Origin: Actinomycetota bacterium
Lineage (GTDB): Bacteria; Actinomycetota; Actinomycetes; Nanopelagicales; Nanopelagicaceae
DNA length: 13,949 nucleotides
Reading direction: 5' to 3'
Assembly (NCBI GenBank): GCA_005787645.1
Contig: SYAM01000049.1
Coordinates: 1 to 13,949, forward strand
Positions 1-6,859 of this stretch are shown in pieces. The notes below the pieces were generated by a model that was given only the letters and a program-made list of their open reading frames with translations, was not told where the DNA came from and ran no database searches. The stretch's first letter is position 1; the number at the start of each line of letters is the position of its first letter. The translations under genes were made by a program, and so were the position numbers.

Positions 1-108
1 AAAGGCTTGGATATCGTCGAACAAATCGCTGCTAATGGGACTGCCAATGGACAGTCAGATGGCTCTCCTAAATATCCTGTAGAAATCCGCTCAGCTCGTT
101 TGCTCTGA
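1..108 (+). CDS. Peptidyl-prolyl cis-trans isomerase, cyclophilin type (C-terminal end only)
   Basis: Frame 1 is open from the first base to a TGA at 106-108 and encodes 35 residues. They begin KGLDIVEQIAANG and end with a PVEIRSARLL tail. The GLDIVEQIA segment followed by a glycine-rich stretch and a final PVEI strand matches the end of actinobacterial cyclophilin-type isomerases, which speed proline isomerisation during protein folding. Only the tail is present, so catalytic residues, any signal peptide and the promoter cannot be judged. Its last 18 bases overlap the end of the convergent trmI gene. An FKBP-type isomerase is less likely because the tail pattern is cyclophilin-like. Confidence 0.75.
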   Translation, partial: KGLDIVEQIAANGTANGQSDGSPKYPVEIRSARLL

Positions 109-987
109 TCCTTCGGTAGGGCTTTTTGAACCTCTTCGCCGTGTGCGTGGAGCATCCACGCCATCAGCAACGCGTCGTGACCTAACAAGAAAACCTGTGT
201 GCCCAATCATCCGATTTTCAGGTCGTACAGCAAGGGAATCAACGTGCCATCCTCTATGCAGGGATTCCCAGGAATACGGTTCGGTAAACCTTCGATCGGA
301 TCGGAGGGCTTCAACGGTCCGCGAAAGTTGTGTGGTGGTCGTGACATAAGCGATGAACACTCCCCCAGGACGTAGATAAGTTGCGCTCTGATCTACACAT
401 TCCCATGGTGCAAGCATGTCTAGAACTACGCGATCGACTCCGCTCTTGCCAATTTCAGCATGAGAGAAATCTTGCTCTTCAAATGACCCAACGAGAACAC
501 GCCAATTTTTTGGTGATGCGCCAAAGAAGAGCTCGACATTCCTCTTGGCAATTTCAGCGAAATCTTCGCGTCTCTCAGTGCTGATAAGTTCGCCGGTATC
601 TCCAATCGCGCGAAGTAGAGCAATAGTGAGCGCCCCAGAACCCACTCCCGCCTCAAGGACAACATCGCCCTCGGATATATCGCCATAACCCACAATGTCA
701 GCCGCATCTTTGGGGTAGACGATGGTTGCACCGCGAGGCATAGCGAGGATGAAATCCTCATAGAGAGGGCGCATCGCAAAATAGGGCGTGTTCGAGGTTG
801 AGCGAATAAAGGATCCCTCGGGCAAACCTACACATTGTGCGTGTTCGATAATCCCCTTATGGCTATGCCATGAACCGCCCTCCTTCAAGGTAAAGCTATA
901 AAACTTCCCCTTCTGATCAGAAAGTTGGATGCGATCGCCATACTCGAAGCGACCTTTGCGTTTGGCCCATCGTTGCCCAGAATCCAT
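91..987 (-). CDS. trmI: tRNA (adenine-58-N1)-methyltransferase TrmI
   Basis: This 298-residue protein is very like M. tuberculosis TrmI (Rv2118c), which methylates N1 of A58 in the T-loop of tRNA using S-adenosylmethionine, usually as a tetramer. The N-terminal domain (about 1-95) ends in the family-typical PRGATIVYPKDAA block. The SAM-binding motif LEAGVGSGALT is at 111-121 and the catalytic-site motif DMLAPWE at 190-196. The tail after about residue 270 is basic and low in complexity. I chose ATG 987 over an upstream in-frame start at 1065. The homologous N-terminus begins here, a TAGACT -10 element ends 7 bases upstream, and the longer form would run through the recB-like gene's promoter and start. 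It is divergent from the RecB-like gene with a 23-base gap. Confidence 0.93.
   Translation of the reverse strand: MDSGQRWAKRKGRFEYGDRIQLSDQKGKFYSFTLKEGGSWHSHKGIIEHAQCVGLPEGSFIRSTSNTPYFAMRPLYEDFILAMPRGATIVYPKDAADIVGYGDISEGDVVLEAGVGSGALTIALLRAIGDTGELISTERREDFAEIAKRNVELFFGASPKNWRVLVGSFEEQDFSHAEIGKSGVDRVVLDMLAPWECVDQSATYLRPGGVFIAYVTTTTQLSRTVEALRSDRRFTEPYSWESLHRGWHVDSLAVRPENRMIGHTGFLVRSRRVADGVDAPRTRRRGSKSPTEGSEQTS
102..127 (+). terminator. Probable Rho-independent terminator of the cyclophilin gene
   Basis: GCTCT (102-106) can pair with AGGGC (118-122), with one T-G wobble. An inner ATC/GGT helix closes a short CTTC loop, and TTTTT follows at 123-127. The hairpin starts inside the last codons of the cyclophilin and lies within the convergent trmI coding sequence. 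The stem is only moderately stable, so this is a probable call. Confidence 0.5.
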
Positions 988-994
988 GTGTCTC

Positions 995-1004
995 AGTCTA
1001 AGGT
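995..1004. promoter_or_regulatory. Overlapping divergent -10 elements for trmI (-) and recB-like (+)
   Basis: On the plus strand TAAGGT (999-1004) is followed by 6 bases and the recB-like ATG at 1011. On the minus strand TAGACT (complement of 995-1000) is followed by 7 bases and the trmI ATG at 987. The two hexamers share the TA at 999-1000. The spacing puts the transcription start on or next to the first base of each start codon, so both transcripts are predicted to be leaderless. No convincing -35 box was found for either. Confidence 0.6.
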
Positions 1005-1010
1005 GTCCGT

Positions 1011-1850
1011 ATGAATGAAGACAAAGAAGGCGTCCCGCCATCGACAATTGCCACGCTCTCACCAAGTCGCGCTAGCGATTTTCTCAATTGTCCACTTCGC
1101 TATCGCTTTCGGACGATCGATAAGTTGCCTGAACCACCGAGTGTGGATGCAATTCGCGGCACCTTAGTTCACTCCGTGTTGGAGAAGTTGTTCGCTTTCC
1201 CTAGAACCCAACGAAGTCTCACTCTTGCGGAATCTCAACTTCTACCTCTTTGGAACGAAATGAAGAATGAACGTTCTGACGTGCAAGAGTTGTTACCAAA
1301 GATAAATGAAGAGGAACTTCTACTTTCGGGATTTACGCTAATAAAGAGATATTTTGACCTCGAGGATCCAACGGTCTTTGAACCTGCTGAACTTGAAGCA
1401 TTTGTCGAGGTTGCCCTCAATGACCAGCTCGTGATCCATGGTTATATAGATCGTCTAGATATCGCACCTACAGGTGAGCTTCGCATCGTTGACTACAAAA
1501 CTGGCAAAGCCCCTGGAATCGGGTTTGAAGAGAAATCCTTCTTTCAGATGAAGTTCTATGCGCTTATTCTTTGGAGGACTCTCGGTAAAGTTCCAAAACG
1601 TTTGCAGATAATTTTTTTGGGAGATGGAAAGATTCTCACTCAGGATCCAACCGAGGATGAATTGTTACGCACGCAAACTAAGATCGAGAAGATTGCCACA
1701 GATATAGAGGAATCTAAGAAGAGCGGTAAGTGGGTAACGAGGAAATCACCACTCTGTGGTTGGTGTGCTCATCAGAGTATCTGTCCAGAATTTGGCGGCA
1801 CCCCTCCGCCGCTGCCTAACGGGAACGAACCAATTTCCAGAGCGAATTGA
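1011..1850 (+). CDS. RecB-family PD-(D/E)XK nuclease with Cys cluster
   Basis: This 279-residue protein matches the actinobacterial RecB-family exonuclease next to trmI (recalled as Rv2119 in M. tuberculosis). The PD-(D/E)XK core is visible as His54, Asp147 in GYIDRLD, and Asp161 and Lys163 in IVDYKTGK. Cys27 near the N-terminus and Cys249, Cys252 and Cys258 near the C-terminus have the arrangement of the AddB/Cas4-like iron-sulfur cluster that pins the nuclease fold. It probably cuts or resects DNA in repair, but no helicase domain is attached and its partner is unknown. The ATG at 1011 is supported by the -10 element six bases upstream. Its 3' end overlaps the convergent HAD gene by 35 bases. 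Confidence 0.88.
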   Translation: MNEDKEGVPPSTIATLSPSRASDFLNCPLRYRFRTIDKLPEPPSVDAIRGTLVHSVLEKLFAFPRTQRSLTLAESQLLPLWNEMKNERSDVQELLPKINEEELLLSGFTLIKRYFDLEDPTVFEPAELEAFVEVALNDQLVIHGYIDRLDIAPTGELRIVDYKTGKAPGIGFEEKSFFQMKFYALILWRTLGKVPKRLQIIFLGDGKILTQDPTEDELLRTQTKIEKIATDIEESKKSGKWVTRKSPLCGWCAHQSICPEFGGTPPPLPNGNEPISRAN

Positions 1851-2481
1851 GCGAGTGTCCCTCGAGCGACTGGATAACTGCACTTCTATCCTCCTCTCGG
1901 ATAGAGGCAATATGTGGGACAGCGATTACCCAAGCGCCACTGCTGCGCGCTGCGGCAACTCCTGTCGGGGAATCTTCGATGACCAAAGAATCATTGATCT
2001 CTACCCCTAAAAGCATTGCCGCTTTCAAATAAGGGTCGGGATGGGGTTTTCCTCGTTCAACGTCGTCAGCAGATATCGAGAGGGCGAATGGGTGGTTATC
2101 TATAGATAACAAAACTGAATCTACCAGGCGGCGTGGACTGGCTGAAACAAGAGCACTAGGAATGTTTAACTCTGCGATTTCTTCGAGCAATCCAGATATC
2201 CCTGGCATCAATGTCACGGATTTAAATTTATTAGCCATTCGATCAATCAATTCTCTTGCGAACCATTGTGAATCTTCTTTTCCACCCGCGAGTTCAGACA
2301 TATAGCGTCCAACTTTCTCCATTGGCCCACCTAGACAGAAGAGCTGATCGGAGTCCTGCCAGATAACGCCAAATTCAGCCATAAGTTCACGTTCGACTTC
2401 TAACCAATATGGCTCAGTATCAACCAACAGCCCATCCATATCCAAGAAGACCGCTACCGGAACATCAGGGAAGGATCTCAT
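1816..2481 (-). CDS. HAD-superfamily hydrolase (beta-phosphoglucomutase-like phosphatase)
   Basis: This 221-residue protein has all HAD motifs in order. The nucleophile and acid are Asp14 and Asp16 in FLDMDGLLVDTE. Motif II is the VSAS segment with Ser113. Lys145 lies in RGKPHPDP, and the acidic motif IV is VIEDSPTG (Glu169, Asp170). The helical cap between motifs I and II (about 25-90) places it in the beta-PGM/phosphatase subfamily, so it probably dephosphorylates a small metabolite; the substrate cannot be read from sequence. Its ATG overlaps the metH stop as ATGA and no Shine-Dalgarno is visible, so translation is probably coupled to metH. An HAD gene beside metH recurs in actinobacteria as far as I recall, which hints at a linked role but does not prove one. 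Confidence 0.88.
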   Translation of the reverse strand: MRSFPDVPVAVFLDMDGLLVDTEPYWLEVERELMAEFGVIWQDSDQLFCLGGPMEKVGRYMSELAGGKEDSQWFARELIDRMANKFKSVTLMPGISGLLEEIAELNIPSALVSASPRRLVDSVLLSIDNHPFALSISADDVERGKPHPDPYLKAAMLLGVEINDSLVIEDSPTGVAAARSSGAWVIAVPHIASIREEDRSAVIQSLEGHSLNSLWKLVRSR

Positions 2482-5400
2482 GTTGCGTTGAAGTATTTTG
2501 CTTCTGGGTGATGAGCGATGATTGCTGATGTGGATTGTTCTGGATGGAGTTGGTACTCCTCAGACAAATTGACTCCGATGCGTTCTGGATGGAGGAGTTC
2601 ACAGAGTTGAACTTGTTGCTCCAAGTTTGGACATGCTGGATATCCAAAAGAGTAGCGGGATCCACGATATCCCTGATCAAGGATCTCTCCCAGTTGATCG
2701 CTATCTTCGCGACCGAAGCCCAGTTCATCACGGACTCTGGCATGCCAGTACTCGGCTAACGCTTCAGTGAGTTGGACAGATAGACCATGCAACTCAAGGT
2801 ACTCACGAAAATTATTTTGAGCGAACAATTGAGCAGTAGCTCTACTGGCCGCCTCTCCCATCGTCACAATATGGAATGCGACGACATCGATCCTTCCACT
2901 CGATTTGCTTGCATAAAAATCAGAGAGACACAGCCTCTTATCTCGGCGCTGACGTGGAAAGGTAAAGCGTGTGATCTCTCTTCGAGATTCCAGATCGTGT
3001 GGGTCAAGAATTATCAGATCATTACCTACGCTGTAACAGGGGAAATAGCCATAGACAACTGCAGCTTCAATCCAGTTATTCACTTGAACTTCATTGAGAA
3101 GCGCGCGTAACCGCGGGCGTCCTTCCTCCTCGACCATTTCGGCGAAGCTCTTTCCACCTTTTAGACCCCATTGTCCGACAAATAGAGCTCGCTCATCAAT
3201 CATGCTGACGTAGTCAGCCAGAGGAATGCCTTTGACTACGCGTGAGCCCCAAAAAGGTGGGGCAGGAATTTTGTTATCTGAGGAAATCTCACTTCGCTTA
3301 GTATCAATTTCTGTTGGATCGCCAGTATGCGAGGTCACTTTGGTTCGACGTTTTCGTAGTTCAGGTAGCGCCGCTCCTGGCTCCCCCCGCTTGATTGCCA
3401 TTAGACGATCCATGAGTTCCAGACCCTCGAATGCATCTTTGGCATATCGGACGGTTCCGGAGAAGTTTTCGGCTAAATCCTGCTCTACGAAGGCGCGAGT
3501 GAGCGCGGCACCGCCCAGGATTACCGGCCATCGCTCTGCTATTCCTCGGGTGGAGATTTCTTCGAGGTTCTCCTTCATAATCACAGTCGATTTCACTAGA
3601 AGGCCACTCATCCCAATCACATCGACGTTCTCCTTCTCGGCCTCGTCGATTATTGTGTTGATTGTTTGTTTGATACCTATGTTATGAACGCTATATCCAT
3701 TATTGGAGAGAATTATGTCAACGAGATTCTTACCTATGTCATGAACATCGCCTTTTACTGTTGCGAGAAGAATCTTGCCTCGTCCACTGGAATCCGTCTT
3801 CTCCATTTTGGGCTCTAGGTGTGCTACTGCTTTCTTCATTACCTCGGCACTTTGTAGTACGAATGGCAATTGCATCTCACCCTTGCCAAACAACTCTCCA
3901 ACCGTCTTCATTCCATCAAGAAGAAGGTCGTTAATGATTTCCAACGGTGCAATACCTTCGGCGATTGCCAACTCCAAATCATCTTCCAGACCATTTCGTT
4001 CCCCATCAATAATCCGCGCCTTGAGTCGATCGGTCAGTGGCAAAGCCGCTAGTTGTTCAGCGCGCGAATTGCGAGAGGCAGAAACTTCGGCGCCCTCAAA
4101 ATGCGACAAGAACTCTGAGAGAGGGTCATAGGAAACATTTCCGGTAACTGAGTCGTATTCCCGCCGGTCATAGATGAGGTCGAGGGCGAGTTTGCGTGAG
4201 AGTTCATCGATGCGGGCCATTGGTGTGATCTTGGATGGATGAATGATTGCACTAGTCAATCCCGCTTCTACCGCTTCATGGAGGAAGACTGAATTGAGCA
4301 CGATACGAGCTGCGGGATTGAGTCCGAAAGAAACATTGCTTACACCTAGAACGGTTTGAACTTCTGGATATAAATGTCGGATGGATCGGATCGCGTTAAG
4401 TGTTTCTATCCCATCTTTGCGAGTCTCCTCTTGTCCAGTAGCAATTGGGAAAGTTAGGGAATCGATGAGAATGTCAGAGGTGCGCATCCCCCAGTTTTTC
4501 GTTAAATCTTCAATGAGTCGGGTAGCTATTTTCACTTTCCAATCAGAGGTACGTGCCTGCCCCTCTTCATCTATCGTGAGTGCGACTACGGCGGCTCCAT
4601 GTTCTTTGACAAGTGGCATTATTCGAGCAAAGCGCGAGTTTGCGCCATCTCCATCCTCATAATTGACGGAGTTGATAACGGCGCGGCCACCGAGTCTTTC
4701 CAGTCCTGCTTGAAGGACAGCGGGTTCGGTTGAATCGAGGACAATAGGCAATGTGGAGCTGGTGGCAAATAATTCTGCAAGAATTGTCATATCCGCAACA
4801 CCATCTCGACCCACATAGTCAACGCATAAATCAAGCATGTGGGCACCTTCGCGAATCTGATCTTTACCTATCTCGAGACATTCTTGCCAGTTCTGTTCAA
4901 GAAGCGCTTCACGAAAGGCCTTTGACCCATTGGCGTTGGTTCGCTCGCCGATTGCCAGGTAAGTGTTTTGCTGTCTAAAAGAAGCATGTTGATAGAGCGA
5001 GGCTGCTCCAGGTTCATGAACGAATGATCGTGAGCGCAAATCTTTGAACTCCCTATCCTTGAAGATTTTGACTACTTCCGCTAAATGTTCGGGAGTGGTC
5101 CCACAACAACCGCCAATGATGTTCAGTCCGTAATCATCTACAAAAGTTTCAAGGCTCTTTGCCAATTCAGAGGGAGAGAGCGGATAAAACGCGCCCCCAT
5201 CTTGCAGAACCGGCAGGCCAGCATTGGGCATGCATGAGAGCATCGCAGTCGAGGATTTGGAAAGTTGTCGAAGATGTTCGCTCATCTCGGCTGGTCCGGT
5301 TGCGCAATTAAGGCCGATTACATCTATCCCCAGGGGCTCAAGAGCAGTTAGCGCCGCGCCAATCTCACTTCCAAGAAGCATGGTGCCAGTTGTCTCAACG

Positions 5401-5966
5401 GTAACTTGGGCAATTAACAGGAGATCTTTCCCTGAAGAATCAAGGGCGCGACGACAACCATTTATCGCAGCTTTTGTTTGTAGAAGATCTTGCGAGGTTT
5501 CTACCAATAGAGCATCAGCGCCTCCATCGATTAGGCCGCGCGCACACTCTTGATACGCATCCCGCAACTTCGAGTAGGGAGCATGCCCAAGCGTTGGTAA
5601 TTTTGTACCTGGCCCTATCGAACCAAACACCCATTTTTGAGATTCACTTGAAAATTCATCGCAGACCTCTCGAGCCAAGCGCGCTCCCGCGAAAGAGAGC
5701 TCATAGATTCGATCTTCTATCCCATATTCAGCAAGATTGCCGAAATTCGCGCCAAAGGTATTGGTTTCCACCCCATCAACTCCGACCGCAAGATAGGCCC
5801 GGTGTACCTCTCTGACCATTTCTGGCCTGCTGACATTGAGGATTTCATTGCACCCATCGTGGCCTTGATAATCATCGAGGGTGGGATTCTGGGCTTGGAG
5901 CATCGTTCCCATAGCGCCATCGACGATTACCACACGTGCAGTGAGGGTTTCGCGAAGGCTTTTCAT
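2478..5966 (-). CDS. metH: Cobalamin-dependent methionine synthase MetH
   Basis: At 1162 residues this is full length for MetH, which moves a methyl group from 5-methyltetrahydrofolate to homocysteine through methylcobalamin. Domains run in the usual order. The homocysteine domain (about 1-310) has zinc cysteines Cys221 (GLNCATGP) and Cys287/288 (GGCCGTTP). The folate domain (about 335-600) starts at AIGERTNANGSKAFR. The B12 cap and Rossmann domains (about 640-865) carry the cobalt ligand His742 in GDVHDIGKNLV. The activation domain (about 890-1162) includes RYSFGYPACP and LHPEQST near the end. Only 32 bases separate it from the divergent PAC2 gene, so there is no room for a cobalamin riboswitch. 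TACCCT seven bases before ATG 5966 suggests a leaderless start. The HAD gene follows with an ATGA overlap. Confidence 0.97.
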   Translation of the reverse strand: MKSLRETLTARVVIVDGAMGTMLQAQNPTLDDYQGHDGCNEILNVSRPEMVREVHRAYLAVGVDGVETNTFGANFGNLAEYGIEDRIYELSFAGARLAREVCDEFSSESQKWVFGSIGPGTKLPTLGHAPYSKLRDAYQECARGLIDGGADALLVETSQDLLQTKAAINGCRRALDSSGKDLLLIAQVTVETTGTMLLGSEIGAALTALEPLGIDVIGLNCATGPAEMSEHLRQLSKSSTAMLSCMPNAGLPVLQDGGAFYPLSPSELAKSLETFVDDYGLNIIGGCCGTTPEHLAEVVKIFKDREFKDLRSRSFVHEPGAASLYQHASFRQQNTYLAIGERTNANGSKAFREALLEQNWQECLEIGKDQIREGAHMLDLCVDYVGRDGVADMTILAELFATSSTLPIVLDSTEPAVLQAGLERLGGRAVINSVNYEDGDGANSRFARIMPLVKEHGAAVVALTIDEEGQARTSDWKVKIATRLIEDLTKNWGMRTSDILIDSLTFPIATGQEETRKDGIETLNAIRSIRHLYPEVQTVLGVSNVSFGLNPAARIVLNSVFLHEAVEAGLTSAIIHPSKITPMARIDELSRKLALDLIYDRREYDSVTGNVSYDPLSEFLSHFEGAEVSASRNSRAEQLAALPLTDRLKARIIDGERNGLEDDLELAIAEGIAPLEIINDLLLDGMKTVGELFGKGEMQLPFVLQSAEVMKKAVAHLEPKMEKTDSSGRGKILLATVKGDVHDIGKNLVDIILSNNGYSVHNIGIKQTINTIIDEAEKENVDVIGMSGLLVKSTVIMKENLEEISTRGIAERWPVILGGAALTRAFVEQDLAENFSGTVRYAKDAFEGLELMDRLMAIKRGEPGAALPELRKRRTKVTSHTGDPTEIDTKRSEISSDNKIPAPPFWGSRVVKGIPLADYVSMIDERALFVGQWGLKGGKSFAEMVEEEGRPRLRALLNEVQVNNWIEAAVVYGYFPCYSVGNDLIILDPHDLESRREITRFTFPRQRRDKRLCLSDFYASKSSGRIDVVAFHIVTMGEAASRATAQLFAQNNFREYLELHGLSVQLTEALAEYWHARVRDELGFGREDSDQLGEILDQGYRGSRYSFGYPACPNLEQQVQLCELLHPERIGVNLSEEYQLHPEQSTSAIIAHHPEAKYFNAT

Positions 5967-5973
5967 TGGAGTA

Positions 5974-5979
5974 AGGGTA
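5974..5979 (-). promoter_or_regulatory. Predicted metH -10 element (TACCCT)
   Basis: Minus-strand TACCCT is followed by seven bases and then the metH ATG at 5966, the same geometry as at trmI and qor. No Shine-Dalgarno sequence precedes the ATG. An alternative -10, TACATT (complement of 5988-5993), would give a short leader of about 15 bases. Confidence 0.45.
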
Positions 5980-5986
5980 CCTGCTC

Positions 5987-5992
5987 TAATGT
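5987..5992 (+). promoter_or_regulatory. Predicted PAC2 -10 element (TAATGT)
   Basis: TAATGT is followed by exactly six bases and the PAC2 ATG at 5999, predicting a leaderless mRNA. No ribosome-binding site is seen in front of the ATG. It lies back to back with the metH promoter in the 32-base gap. Confidence 0.55.
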
Positions 5993-5998
5993 ACCGCT

Positions 5999-6847
5999 AT
6001 GGAGATCTACTCCCTCCCCTCGCTTCGGGACCCAATTCTTCTTGCCGCTTTTCAAGGCTGGAATGATGCGGGAGAAGCAGCCTCCAAAGCCCTCGATCAC
6101 CTTCTTTCGCTCTGGCCTTCGCAATTGATAGCAGAGGTTGAATCTGAAGATTTCTACGATTATCAAGTTAATCGCCCGCAGGTCTTTCTCGATGAGGATG
6201 GCGAGCGAGAATTGTCTTGGCCCACGACGACAATCCATGCAGTGAACGTCCCCGAATACGATCGAGATTTGATAATTGTTACCGGGGTGGAGCCATCCAT
6301 GAGATGGCGAAGCTTCGTGGGTGAAATTCTCTCACTCGGCGAGGATCTCAATATCTCTCTCGTGGTGTCACTTGGATCGCTTCTTGCGGATGTCCCACAC
6401 ACCCGGCCGATTCCCGTAACACTCTCGGCGGCAAATACAGCGTTAGCGAAGAAATTCGGAGTTGAAATGAGTCGCTATGAGGGACCGACCGGAATTCTTG
6501 GAGCGATTCAAGATAGTTGTAATGCACGCGATATTGATTCGGTATCGCTCTGGGCCGCGATACCGCATTATGTATCGGCCCCTCCATGTCCTAAAGCGAC
6601 TCTCGCCTTGATCAACCATCTAGAAGATTTGCTACAGATAAACATTGACGAAGGAGAATTAGCTGATGATGCTCGAGCATGGGAATTAGGCGCCACCCAA
6701 ATCACTCAAGAAGATAGTGAGATATCTGAGTATGTGCAGTCGCTAGAGGAATCTAAGGATGCCGCAGACCTACCGGAAGCCTCCGGCGAATCTATTGCGA
6801 GAGAATTTGAGCGGTACCTGAGGCACCGAGGCGAAGAGAAAAAGTAG
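5999..6847 (+). CDS. PAC2-family protein (proteasome assembly chaperone-like)
   Basis: This 282-residue protein starts MEIYSLPSLRDPILLAAFQGWNDAG. The GWNDAG motif near residues 20-25 and the following acidic, soluble sequence are typical of the bacterial PAC2 family (recalled as Rv2125 in M. tuberculosis). The family is named after the eukaryotic proteasome assembly chaperone. Its bacterial role is not settled; in related genomes it lies in the neighbourhood of the proteasome genes, which is suggestive only. The C-terminal 60 residues are rich in Glu, Asp and Ser and probably partly disordered. There is no signal peptide or membrane segment. It is divergent from metH and convergent with mshC, with an 8-base gap to the latter. 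Confidence 0.87.
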   Translation: MEIYSLPSLRDPILLAAFQGWNDAGEAASKALDHLLSLWPSQLIAEVESEDFYDYQVNRPQVFLDEDGERELSWPTTTIHAVNVPEYDRDLIIVTGVEPSMRWRSFVGEILSLGEDLNISLVVSLGSLLADVPHTRPIPVTLSAANTALAKKFGVEMSRYEGPTGILGAIQDSCNARDIDSVSLWAAIPHYVSAPPCPKATLALINHLEDLLQINIDEGELADDARAWELGATQITQEDSEISEYVQSLEESKDAADLPEASGESIAREFERYLRHRGEEKK

Positions 6848-6859
6848 CGCTTGCGCTAC
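6835..6859 (-). terminator. Rho-independent terminator of mshC
   Basis: GTAGCG (6844-6849), CTTG (6850-6853) and CGCTAC (6854-6859) form a perfect six-pair hairpin. Read on the minus strand it is followed by TTTTTCTCTTC, a usable U-tract for transcripts coming from mshC. On the plus strand no T-run follows. The stem contains the stop codons of both convergent genes: PAC2 TAG at 6845-6847 and mshC TAG at 6858-6856. Confidence 0.7.

Noticed and set aside
38..55. GACTG/CAGTC inverted repeat in the cyclophilin gene
   Set aside because: It is short, lies inside coding sequence and has no T-run on either side.
988..1065. Longer trmI start at 1065 adding 26 residues
   Set aside because: The extension has no family similarity and would cover the recB-like promoter and start; ATG 987 has the -10 spacing and homology.
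2465..2743. Overlapping frames on the same strand as metH
   Set aside because: They are out of frame with the clearly conserved metH C-terminus and show low-complexity sequence only.
2787..5815. Several plus-strand open frames of 60-150 codons opposite metH
   Set aside because: They lie wholly inside a well-supported metH gene, look basic and Ser/Arg-rich like reverse-strand shadows, and have no recognisable domain.
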